Made by a program: the position numbers and the translations under genes
Shown: positions 1 to 27,837 of the stretch, one piece after another
Position numbering within the stretch: position 1 is the stretch's first letter
How the letters are laid out: each line of letters starts with the position of its first letter
Notes under the pieces: model-generated
The model's database searches: none
What the model was told of the DNA's origin: nothing
Seen by the model: the letters and a program-made list of their open reading frames with translations, nothing else
From: Gonocerus acuteangulatus
Lineage: Eukaryota > Arthropoda > Insecta > Hemiptera > Coreidae
Direction of reading: 5' to 3'
Length of the DNA stretch: 64,000 nucleotides
Assembly (NCBI GenBank): GCA_946811695.1
Contig: OX328125.1
Span: 108,111,715 to 108,175,714 of the forward strand

Positions 1-1078
1 ACCCCTCATAGACTTTACACTATACCTGGTGATGGTCTATCCGAGGTAATAATATCCCGAACCCTTGCACAGCCTCCTCACACATCAGCATCGCCAGTCA
101 GAACACTTCTGGGTAATGCTCGCAAATATAATGGGTGTTTTCAAATGACATCTTGGAAACATAAATTTTTACGTCCATTTATTATTGAAACCGAATTTTG
201 TCCCACATAGAGTTTACGCCCTGGTGATGGTTTATCCGAAGTAATAATATCCTGAACCACTTGACACAAAAATGTGAAATTTTGCACGGACAATCCGTTT
301 AGAATGTAATCACTCGCTAAGAAAGATTTTTTTGATATTCAAATGTTCAAGTACTTTTAGAGGGGTTTCAATTATTAAGAAGTTCCTCATTGGCTCAAAA
401 ATGGTCCGATTTTGATGACATTTGGTACAAAAATCTTTCCTCTCATTTGAAAGGTAAAGTTCATTAACCAGCTGAATCCGTTTACTGGAACTTGGTTTTT
501 GGAGAAAAATGTGCGCGAAAAAATCGGAACGCATACATTTTCGAGTCCGTATGCTTGCAGGTTCTCGTTATATAGGTTCCTTAATGTAGGAAAACGAATG
601 AAACCATTTTTAAGGTAAGAAGTATATGGGAAAAAATTGTATTAATGGTGATACAAAGTTTTCGGATCTCAGTATATTTTCTAAAATATCTCGAAAACGG
701 TTGGGAAATCGTAGTAATTGGAAGGCGGCTATTCGAAAGGTTACTAAATTCTCTACAAAAAACATTATGTTGTAATGTTCGGTGGGGCGATGTCAATCGA
801 AGAGATAAGTGGTTAAAACTTCAAAGTTGTTAGTTTTATTCTTTTCAAGGTGTATTTGTCTCTGTTTACCTAACTTTTTAAGTGGTTGTTGTATTTTTCT
901 TTTTTTACTCCCCATCGGAAACAAGCACGGTTACCTCCATATGGTTTTTCCTGGGTAACTTTAAAGTTCGTGCAATAATTTACAAATTTATGTAGTAGCA
1001 TTAATTTTGATCATACCTTATTCAATGCAATATAATAACTACTTATCGGCCGTGGTGAAGCACGGGTAGTCAGCTAGT
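1..1078. repeat. Helitron-like repeat, 3' part
   Basis: A dispersed non-coding repeat with a possible Helitron 3' terminus. At 1047-1076 a short hairpin (CCGTG / CACGG around GTGAAG) is followed closely by CTAGT, which resembles the hairpin plus CTRRT end of Helitrons. Segments at about 20-170 and 240-370 recur at 23430-23560 and 22637-22745. The inner part at 380-780 recurs, inverted, at 51350-52250. No Rep/helicase coding is visible, so this would be a non-autonomous copy. The short open frames here are not genes. Family assignment is inference. Confidence 0.45.
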
Positions 1079-1915
1079 AAATAATAAAGTAAAGTTTTCT
1101 TTCAATTAGAAATTTTAAGGGCTGAAATTATATGAACGTTTTCACACATTTAGAGATGAGGGCGAGAATAGCTTCGTAACTAGGGCCCGGCCAGGTAGAG
1201 AGATTGTTGTACTACAGGGTTGGCCAGCCCACACTACCTGCCATAAGGTAAGGGTTAAGTACGTGAGGCGTACCAAAATAATTTTGTCCGAGAAAATCAA
1301 AAAATTATTTATTGATTTTTTTTATAGCCTTTGTTAATGTTTTATAGCTTTTTCGGATTAAATCATCCGAAAACTGTCTTTTATATTGATGGTGAATATC
1401 TTCTGTTATTGCCTTGTTTTGTTTTTTCTTCGTGTTTAACGGTGAATCTACCATTGGGCTATTTACTCCGGGCTATCTACAGGTTGCCAACCTTTTTGTA
1501 ATGCCAATAGTATGTGGTCGGTCACCCTTTCAGGTACTGGCCACGCTCGACATTGCTTAACTTCGGTGATCTACACAAACCAGTGCATTCAATCATTGCT
1601 TTGTTATTCACATTTAATATTACTGAGTTATTTCTATTAGAGCCTTCTAAAAGGAGAATAAGAAATAAAAAGAGACGAACATATCCTGCCATGTCAAATT
1701 ATTGAATATGAAAAACAGTACTTTTCAAGAGAGCAAGATAAAGCTTTAATAGTGATTCCAAAATCAGCGCTTTTACAAAAGAACAATTTTACTTATTTTT
1801 TCTATGTATCTTGTTAATCATTTTAAGGTAAAATTATGAGCAAACTGTTTACTGATTTTTAATTATCAAAATATCATATTCGTGAGTTTGCATTTTTGTT
1901 CTAATAAGAGATTTT
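1079..1915. other. Non-coding stretch, nothing recognised
   Basis: AT-rich sequence with no exon-like translation, RNA gene or clear repeat boundary. By position it should lie in or beyond the 3' half of YME1L, but the missing YME1L exons were not found here. Confidence 0.4.
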
Positions 1916-2057
1916 GGGTCTCCCCGTGATCTACAGGCTAACGCCATAGTTTCATAAGCGGGAGATGGTGGGTTCAAATTTTCTCATCTCACAGCTCGTT
2001 GGGAAAATTCCTTGCTGCACCCTGGATGTCGGCACTAATGGCCTAGATGTCAAGAAC

Positions 2058-2096
<39 letters not shown>
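1916..2096 (+). repeat. SINE family A (tRNA-derived), diverged
   Basis: A tRNA-like head with recognisable A- and B-box regions is followed by a body ending in a long A tract. It matches the better copy at 49527-49726, but the B-box region is damaged here. It ends about 250 bp before the Penelope-like insertion. Confidence 0.75.
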
Positions 2097-2098
<2 letters not shown>

Positions 2099-2337
2099 GA
2101 TTTTTCTTGGAATGCCGTTTAAAATTGTCGAATGTTGTATTTTCGATAGTTTGCTGATTCCGATTGACTAACTGTGCAAATATTTACACTTTGAAACTAA
2201 CGAATGTGATGCATTGTACTAATTCTATAGTATTAGTGATATCTACAAACCAAAGTAACGAATATAACATTTTTGCTAGTTTGCCAAGTCAGTTTTTGGT
2301 CTCAAAAATATGGGGATTAGTGGCAAACTAGACGAAC

Positions 2338-2348
2338 ATATTAGATAC
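2338..2348. repeat. Target-site duplication, left copy (PLE insertion)
   Basis: The bases ATATTAGATAC are repeated exactly at 6598-6608 and bracket the Penelope-like element. Two bases may belong to the element end, so the duplication is 9-11 bp. Confidence 0.75.
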
Positions 2349-2830
2349 CGTAGAAGGTAGAAAAATAATGTCTCTCCACTGTTTTTCAAAGTATTTATTA
2401 GCAAAAGCTTTTCGAGAACATGGTTCTCATCGTCAGTGCATCTACAATTTTCACAAAAACACGCATATATTAATTACAGAATTATTTATAAGTATTCTTA
2501 TTACTAAAGCTATGACAAATAATGTTACCTATTACTCCACCGGTAGTACTGCTAACAGCCTCTCCGAACAGGTGTGAGGTAATGAGACTATTCCGGGTGA
2601 GCAGAGTATATATATTGACGTTGGGTATTGGAGATCACAAGAATCAAGGTTGTTGAACCAGAGACCACTGAACTTTCTGTTGGAGACAGTGTATGGGGAA
2701 GGATTATGTCGGGTTATTTGATGTCATGTGTGTGAAGGGGTAGTCAGTCTGAAGGTGTCAGAGTAAGGGATGACGGGTCTGTCAGGTGGTGGGTCCGAGG
2801 GATGGTGTCTTTTGTTGGGATATGAAAATT
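2349..2830 (-). repeat. PLE terminal repeat, left, inverted relative to 5009-5490
   Basis: This segment is the near-perfect reverse complement of about 5009-5490. It spans the last codons of the RT frame, an AT-rich non-coding part and the hammerhead-like core at 2410-2436. Shorter relatives occur at 6389-6545 and 16627-16885. Confidence 0.8.
2410..2436 (-). ncRNA. Hammerhead-ribozyme-like core
   Basis: On the minus strand this reads CTGACGA, then a 6-bp stem GAGAAC/GUUCUC with a CAU loop, then GAAA: the core order of a hammerhead ribozyme. Hammerheads are known in terminal repeats of Penelope-like elements. A short AGC/GCU stem III follows, but an A·A mismatch sits where the conserved A15.1-U16.1 pair is expected, so activity is uncertain. 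Confidence 0.5.
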
Positions 2831-5064
2831 TTCCTAAGGTCTGATGTTGGGAAGTTTATTTGTTCGTTTAGTAATAAATCTTTATTACGGTGAATGGCCT
2901 TTTCTATTTCTAACATTTCATGATAATTGGATTTCTTAGAATAATTTATGTTTTTTAAAATTTTGATTCCCGTTTGTGTGTTAAATTGGTGTGCTGTATT
3001 TTTGATGTGTTCTGCAAAATTTGAGTGAATGTTGTGGTTGTGTATAGCTTTAACGTGTTTGTCTATTCTTTGTGAGAACTTGCGATATGTTCTCCCAATG
3101 TAAATTTTTTTGCACGAGCATTCTAATTGGTAAATTCCACTTTTATCAAATTCTTTTATTTCATCTTTAGTGTGTGATAATGACTTTTTGGTATTAAATG
3201 TATTCTTAAAGGAAACTTTGGCTGTGTCTTTCAAAATGTTTTTTAATTTTTCGGAAATTGGTCCTAAATATGGTATCGAAATGTACCTTGTATTGGAAAT
3301 TATTGGCGTTAGTGTCGGGAAAACAACTTTAAGAGTCAGAGATTTTTCCTTATTACGTATAAGTTTGTCTATAATTTTGTGTGAGTAGCCGTTGTTAGAC
3401 GCAATTTGTTTAATTGTATTTATTTCACTTTGATAATTTTCTAGGGACATTGGAATTTTGAACAATCTATCTATCATGGAGTGGAATGCCGCTAATTTGT
3501 GAGAGATATGGTGGTTAGAAAGTGAGTGTATTATTGCATCAGTGTGAGTGGGTTTCCTGTAAATTTTAAAGTCGAATTTATTACTGTCGGTAATGGTTAT
3601 GTTTATGTCGAGGAAATTTATAGAACGGTTATTGTCAATTTCCATCGTGAATTGGATTTTTGGGTGAAATGAGTTTATGTGTTTCAAAAACATATCTAAC
3701 TGTCTCCGAGTACCTTTCCATAAACAAATTATGTCGTCCACGTATCTATAGTAAAATTTAATATGTTTATTTATGTTAAAACTTGGGTTTAAATATTTAT
3801 TTTCTAAGTTATTCATAAAGATATCGGCTAGCAAGGGAGAGAGATTCGAGCCCATTGGGAGTCCTTCATGTTGTTTAAAATATTTGTTATCAAATTTAAA
3901 GAAATTGTGGTTGATACATATGTTAAACGCTTCTATAAGTTCGTATTTAAAGAGGTTACCGTTTTTTGAATTGTTGATAAGGTTTTCTAAAATTATCTTA
4001 ACTTCTGTGGTTGGCACATTAGAGAATAAGTTTTTTACATCAAATGATACTAATATTGCATTTTTGGGAGGTCTGATATCTCTTATATTATTAATGAGTT
4101 CGCCGGTGTTTTTTATGGAGTAATTAGAAGACCACTGAATTTTCTGTTGGAACAGATTGTTCAAAGAGCGGGATAGTTTACTCACAGATGTGTTTGTGTA
4201 GGAAACAACTGGTCTAATAGGAAAGGGTGGTGGTTTGTGTATTTTCAAAAGTCCATAGAGTCTGGGCGGTTGTGGGTTTGGATGTTTGATGTGAAATGTG
4301 TCTTTGTTAGAAAAAAGTGTGCATTGATTGTTAACGAATTGTCTAACTATAAGATTATAACTATTGGTGGGGTCTCTGTTCATAGGTTCAAGATTATTAT
4401 CGTTAATAAAGTCGTACATACTATTTTTGTAGTCAGTTGTGTAAAGGATTACTGTAGAGTTGCCTTTATCGGCTTTGGTAAGAGTAAGTTGGTGATCTTT
4501 AATTTTCCTGGATATTGATTTTAAGGTATTAAGTTCAGTGGGTATGTATGTTTTAGCTTTATTTAATTCTTTCTTAATGGTAACAGAACATATAGTTTTG
4601 AGGGAGTTGCGATTTTCGGTTTCAAGATTATCAAGGGTGCAGTCTATGTCTAACGCAAGATCTTCAAGGTCATGTATATTGGGTGATTTTTTTGGATTAT
4701 ATTTAAGTCCTTTGTCTAATAGTGCTTGTTCTATAGGGCTGAAGGCAATATTTGAAAGGTTTACAGTTCTAGCGAAGAATTCATGTTCGTGTGGGTTTGT
4801 AATAGGTGTAGAATGTGTATTATCATTGGTTTGAGAGTTACTCTTATTAATTAACTGTGAGATGCTGGGGTTGTGTTTATTAGAGGGTGTGGGTAAACTG
4901 GGTTTACGAATTTTGCACGCGCTGTTTGTAATTTCATTTGTGTTGGTAGGGGATTTATTTGTTATCAGTTTTTTTATCTTTTTATCTATACGAGACTTTT
5001 TATCATCAGACCTTAGGAAAATTTTCATATCCCAACAAAAGACGCCATCCCTCGGACCCACCAC
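2782..5064 (-). CDS. Penelope-like reverse transcriptase with GIY-YIG endonuclease
   Basis: An open frame of 760 residues. It carries a reverse transcriptase domain with the catalytic YVDD motif (in YRYVDDIICLW, mid-protein), an upstream GLPMGSNLSPLLADI block typical of Penelope RTs, and a C-terminal GIY-YIG nuclease with SGIYQLECSCKKIYIGRTYRK. This domain order defines canonical Penelope-like elements, whose enzyme primes cDNA synthesis at a nicked target. The frame lacks the normal N-terminus: its first roughly 20 residues are antisense translation of an inverted copy of its own 3' end, and genuine PLE sequence begins near DDKKSRIDKK. The missing N-terminal part is at 5586-6388 on the other strand. 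No stop codon interrupts the frame, so it may be recent, but this copy is structurally defective. Confidence 0.9.
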   Translation of the reverse strand: MVGPRDGVFCWDMKIFLRSDDKKSRIDKKIKKLITNKSPTNTNEITNSACKIRKPSLPTPSNKHNPSISQLINKSNSQTNDNTHSTPITNPHEHEFFARTVNLSNIAFSPIEQALLDKGLKYNPKKSPNIHDLEDLALDIDCTLDNLETENRNSLKTICSVTIKKELNKAKTYIPTELNTLKSISRKIKDHQLTLTKADKGNSTVILYTTDYKNSMYDFINDNNLEPMNRDPTNSYNLIVRQFVNNQCTLFSNKDTFHIKHPNPQPPRLYGLLKIHKPPPFPIRPVVSYTNTSVSKLSRSLNNLFQQKIQWSSNYSIKNTGELINNIRDIRPPKNAILVSFDVKNLFSNVPTTEVKIILENLINNSKNGNLFKYELIEAFNICINHNFFKFDNKYFKQHEGLPMGSNLSPLLADIFMNNLENKYLNPSFNINKHIKFYYRYVDDIICLWKGTRRQLDMFLKHINSFHPKIQFTMEIDNNRSINFLDINITITDSNKFDFKIYRKPTHTDAIIHSLSNHHISHKLAAFHSMIDRLFKIPMSLENYQSEINTIKQIASNNGYSHKIIDKLIRNKEKSLTLKVVFPTLTPIISNTRYISIPYLGPISEKLKNILKDTAKVSFKNTFNTKKSLSHTKDEIKEFDKSGIYQLECSCKKIYIGRTYRKFSQRIDKHVKAIHNHNIHSNFAEHIKNTAHQFNTQTGIKILKNINYSKKSNYHEMLEIEKAIHRNKDLLLNEQINFPTSDLRKIFISQQKTPSLGPTT

Positions 5065-5490
5065 CTGACAGACCCGTCATCCCTTACTCTGACACCTTCA
5101 GACTGACTACCCCTTCACACACATGACATCAAATAACCCGACATAATCCTTCCCCATACACTGTCTCCAACAGAAAGTTCAGTGGTCTCTGGTTCAACAA
5201 CCTTGATTCTTGTGATCTCCAATACCCAACGTCAATATATATACTCTGCTCACCCGGAATAGTCTCATTACCTCACACCTGTTCGGAGAGGCTGTTAGCA
5301 GTACTACCGGTGGAGTAATAGGTAACATTATTTGTCATAGCTTTAGTAATAAGAATACTTATAAATAATTCTGTAATTAATATATGCGTGTTTTTGTGAA
5401 AATTGTAGATGCACTGACGATGAGAACCATGTTCTCGAAAAGCTTTTGCTAATAAATACTTTGAAAAACAGTGGAGAGACATTATTTTTC
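5009..5490 (+). repeat. PLE terminal repeat, central inverted copy
   Basis: The reverse complement of 2349-2830. Its first 60 bases still encode, in plus orientation, the last 20 residues of the RT protein (SDLRKIFISQQKTPSLGPTT and stop). The inversion breakpoint therefore lies at about 5009, where this copy abuts the 5'-truncated minus-strand RT frame. Confidence 0.8.
5414..5440 (+). ncRNA. Hammerhead-ribozyme-like core
   Basis: The same CTGACGA - stem II - GAAA arrangement as at 2410-2436, here on the plus strand in the central terminal repeat. The order after it (terminal repeat, leader, then the protein N-terminus at 5586) fits a 5' repeat that would process transcripts. Confidence 0.5.
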
Positions 5491-5585
5491 TACCTTCTAC
5501 GAAATCGAGAACTCCACAAATAACGCTGCATACATCACAGATATAGATCGCCAGTCGAGCAGATACAGCGAACCATCTCTACAAT

Positions 5586-6425
5586 TTGAACTTTACGACA
5601 CCACGGACCACACCTCTTCCACCTCTTCAACATCAAAACTTGAGTTACGGAATACCTCTACAAGATCCATCAAGTATGTCAGAATTCAACACATTCAATA
5701 ATGCCTACATTACTGAAATTAGAAACACTAACCGTGCCGAAGCATCCAACCTCCTCTACGTTCTCAAACGGAAACAAGCCAAGGCAAACCTCAACATTTT
5801 TTTCAACAACTCCTGCATCAAGAACAACTTAACTCCCAGGTATGTCCAAATTAAGACTTCAATAACAACACCATCAGCTATTAGAGCACTAAATTTAGCC
5901 CAAAAAACTTGGATAAAATCGGAATTGAAACGATGGTATTCTTCTAGAGATACTACTAATATATACTTATATACTTTACATTTCCATCTTTGTAAATTAC
6001 TCCACCCGTGGGAATTCAACAGCCTCTTAGATAGTATTCACGAAAGAATCCAAATTTTTATTGATGATAAAAAGTCTCGTATAGATAAAAAGATAAAAAA
6101 ACTGATAACAAATAAATCCCCTACTTACACAAATGAAATTACAAACAGCGCGTGCAAAATTCGTAAACCCAGTTTACCCACACCCTCTAATAAACACAAC
6201 CCCAGCATCTCACAGTTAATTAATAAGAGTAACTCTCAAACCAATGATAATACACATTCTACACCTATTACAAACCCACACGAACATGAATTCTTTGCTA
6301 GAACTGTAAACCTTTCAAATATTGCCTTCAGCCCTATAGAACAAGCACTATTAGACAAAGGACTTAAATATAATCCAAAAAAATCACTTTGTCATAGCTT
6401 TAGTAATAAGAATACTTATAAATAA
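5586..6425 (+). pseudogene. PLE ORF, N-terminal fragment
   Basis: This 279-residue frame holds the N-terminal region of the same Penelope-like protein. Residues from about IDDKKSRIDKK to GLKYNPKKS repeat the start of the minus-strand RT frame with about one change (N to Y). After GLKYNPKKS the frame breaks at 6388 and runs for 12 residues into a terminal repeat, so the RT and nuclease are absent. No catalytic motif is present; the region is basic and Asn/Thr rich. The true start may be 5586 or an upstream ATG. Confidence 0.75.
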
Positions 6426-6599
6426 TTCTGTAATTAATATATGCGTGTTTTTGTGAAAATTGTAGATGCACTGACGATGAGAACCATGTTCTCGAAAAGC
6501 TTTTGCTAATAAATACTTTGAAAAACAGTGGAGAGACATTATTTTTCTACCTTCTACGAAATCGAGAACTCCACAAATAACGCTGCATACATCACAGAT
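6389..6599 (+). repeat. PLE terminal repeat, right, partial
   Basis: This matches 5333-5545 in the same orientation, includes a hammerhead-like core at 6471-6497 and ends with CATCACAGAT at the TSD. A directly repeated copy here and at the centre makes the plus-strand part a small repeat-flanked unit. Confidence 0.75.
6471..6497 (+). ncRNA. Hammerhead-ribozyme-like core
   Basis: The third copy in this element of the CTGACGA - stem II - GAAA core, identical to 5414-5440. Confidence 0.5.
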
Positions 6600-6608
6600 A
6601 TTAGATAC
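6598..6608. repeat. Target-site duplication, right copy (PLE insertion)
   Basis: An exact repeat of the 11 bases at 2338-2348, directly after the element end CACAGAT. Confidence 0.75.
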
Positions 6609-6836
6609 ATTGACAAAGTAATATATTGAAAAATGGTCATATTTGATCCTTCATTTAAGGCATTTCCGGCAATTCTAAAGAGACTAGAGTTTCGACAATT
6701 TGCCACAAGTCTTATCGTCCGCAATACAGGAGTAAAATATCAAATCTGAAGAACAAGATTTTTCATATTCAATAGTTTGACATGGTAGGGACGATATTAT
6801 GTAAGGAATATATTAGAGATAGAAATAAATACTCAC
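6609..6836. other. YME1L intron remnant next to the PLE insertion
   Basis: Short AT-rich intron sequence between the PLE and exon 12; no feature seen. The element sits 229 bp from the splice donor. Confidence 0.5.
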
Positions 6837-26181
<19,345 letters not shown>

Positions 26182-26748
26182 TGGAAACCCTATATTCAAG
26201 TCCGGTGGGCATAAAAAGACAGAAGGCACAGTTCTGCGGAGAGAAGAAAGTACTTGTTTATAACAAGTACACAGCTATCTATTTCAGATAAGGTGACGCC
26301 ATTTTGAGCAATTTTGACAGAGATGATTTGAAAGCCTAGGTCAGCTGTACTTGTCCATCGCCTTCTCGACAAGTATTTTTCACTAAACGAGCTAAATTGT
26401 TTATTTTATAAAATGGTTTTATTCTAATGACTTACAAGTTATATTTTCATATTTAGTAAGGAATCTATTTAACGGTATTTTGAGTCATTGAGAGACTACT
26501 ATGTACGCTATGTATGAATCGATTATCGGAAGTTTGTAAACGTTCCTTACAAGCATCTTGAAGGTTATAAAGTGAACTTTAGAAGTAAGTTTACAGTAAA
26601 CTTTGAATCAATTTTGCAAACTTTCTTATTTTGTTGAACGGTCGCAGGATTGTGTTAACGAGCCAATGTAAGAGATGGTATTTACATTTAATGTGTATTT
26701 TATGTTTTGATTTTGCAAAATATTTTGAAGTTTTGAAGAATATTTGAA
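26182..26748. promoter_or_regulatory. Divergent promoter of YME1L and SMARCE1
   Basis: 567 bp separate the two start codons, so both 5' UTRs and promoters must lie here unless leader introns exist. A CGCCATTTTG at 26297-26306 resembles a YY1/Pho-type site on one strand. No strong TATA box at a clear position. Transcription starts are not determinable from sequence. Confidence 0.6.
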
Positions 26749-27837
26749 ATGTCACTACCAGCTAATTACAAACAGGTGAGCATGGGCCCCATGCATGGCC
26801 AGACACCATATATGACTGCTGGCTCACCTGTGGCATTTAACATACTGAAGGAACGTTTAAAAACCTCCGGTTCCTCGAATTCGAAAGATTCTAACCAATC
26901 TCCTTTTATCTCTTCTCCGAGTGGACACCCGCCAGGATTTCATCCTCAGAAAGTTGGAAAGGGAGCGGGGACACCCAAACCTCCAAAACCACCAGAAAAA
27001 CCTTTGATGCCTTACATGAGATACTCGAGAAAGGTATGGGATCAAGTCAAAGCTAGGAATCCCGAATTAAAACTTTGGGAGATTGGTAAAATCATTGGAC
27101 AGATGTGGAGAGATTTGCCCGATGGTGACAAAACAGATTATATAAATGATTATGAAGCTGAAAAATTGGAATACGAAAAGTCTCTCAAAGCATACCACAA
27201 TTCGCCTGCTTATCTGTCTTATGTTGCAGCTAAGAATAAAGGCACAGCTGCCCAGCAGACAGCAGAAGAAAAAGAAGTCTATGCTAGTGTGAAAGATCGA
27301 AGAATCGAAATACAGCCTGCTGAGGATGAAGACGATCAGGATGATGGACTTTCAGTAAAACATGTTGCCTATGCCCGCTATTTAAGAAACCACCGTCTGC
27401 TCAACGAAATATTTTTCGATTCCATTGTACCTGATGTAAGATCTGTGGTAACGACTGCCAGAATGCAAGTTTTGAACAGGCAAGTCGAGTCTTTGACAAT
27501 GCACCAAAAAAAGCTAGAAGCAGAACTTCAACAAACGGAAGAAAAATTCGAAGCTAAAAAAAGGAAATTTGCTGAATCAAGTGAAGCATTTCAAGAAGAG
27601 TTGCGGAAACATTCGCAGTTAGCCGTTGATGAGGAAACCTACAGGAAAATGGTCGAGCGTCAAATGGAGTTGTTGCGCAGAGAAAGGAGTAAAGTAACTG
27701 GAGAGACGAATATTCGATGTGAACCCATGGAAACAGTCGAGATGAAACAGTTACCAGAACAAGTTGTCCGTCCAGTAACAGATAATCCAAATTCACCTCA
27801 ATCGACTACAGAAACATTTACACCACAAAAAAGTTAA
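26749..27837 (+). CDS. SMARCE1: SMARCE1/BAP57, HMG-box SWI/SNF subunit
   Basis: A core-associated subunit of the nuclear BAP/SWI-SNF chromatin remodeller (Drosophila homologue: dalao/BAP111). The 362-residue frame has a Pro/Ser-rich N-terminus, an HMG box at about 83-151 with the signature [20 protein letters not shown] and [20 protein letters not shown], an acidic linker near 190-205 ([11 protein letters not shown]), the conserved [21 protein letters not shown] block (here [20 protein letters not shown]) and a Lys/Glu-rich coiled coil at about 240-310. The start GAAATGTC is the first ATG after in-frame stops. It is one exon with no interruption, unlike its neighbours. A GTTAAGT at the stop codon could act as a donor to further exons, so the C-terminus is slightly uncertain; length is near the family's 360-410. 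Confidence 0.95.
   Translation: MSLPANYKQVSMGPMHGQTPYMTAGSPVAFNILKERLKTSGSSNSKDSNQSPFISSPSGHPPGFHPQKVGKGAGTPKPPKPPEKPLMPYMRYSRKVWDQVKARNPELKLWEIGKIIGQMWRDLPDGDKTDYINDYEAEKLEYEKSLKAYHNSPAYLSYVAAKNKGTAAQQTAEEKEVYASVKDRRIEIQPAEDEDDQDDGLSVKHVAYARYLRNHRLLNEIFFDSIVPDVRSVVTTARMQVLNRQVESLTMHQKKLEAELQQTEEKFEAKKRKFAESSEAFQEELRKHSQLAVDEETYRKMVERQMELLRRERSKVTGETNIRCEPMETVEMKQLPEQVVRPVTDNPNSPQSTTETFTPQKS

Larger units (their letters stand above)
2349..6599. mobile_element. Chimeric inverted Penelope-like retroelement
   Basis: A complete insertion bracketed by a 9-11 bp TSD, downstream of YME1L exon 12. It consists of two opposed partial copies. The minus-strand part has the RT/GIY-YIG frame (2782-5064) and its 3' terminal repeat (2349-2830). 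The plus-strand part starts with an inverted copy of that 3' end (about 5009-5490), then the N-terminal coding piece (5586-6388), then a partial terminal repeat (6389-6599). The two copies of the shared coding segment (about 4690-5003 and 6065-6388) are almost identical, so insertion looks recent. Penelope-like elements often show tandem or inverted terminal arrangements; this layout is read from the sequence. Confidence 0.85.

Noticed and set aside
2368..2577. 69-residue frame starting MSLHCFSKYLLAKAFREHGS, repeated at 5273-5482 and 16585-16989
   Set aside because: It is translation of the PLE terminal repeat across the hammerhead-like motif in antisense; it recurs only because the repeat does.
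3170..4834. Plus-strand open frames across the PLE region
   Set aside because: They are antisense shadows of the reverse transcriptase frame and show no family resemblance.
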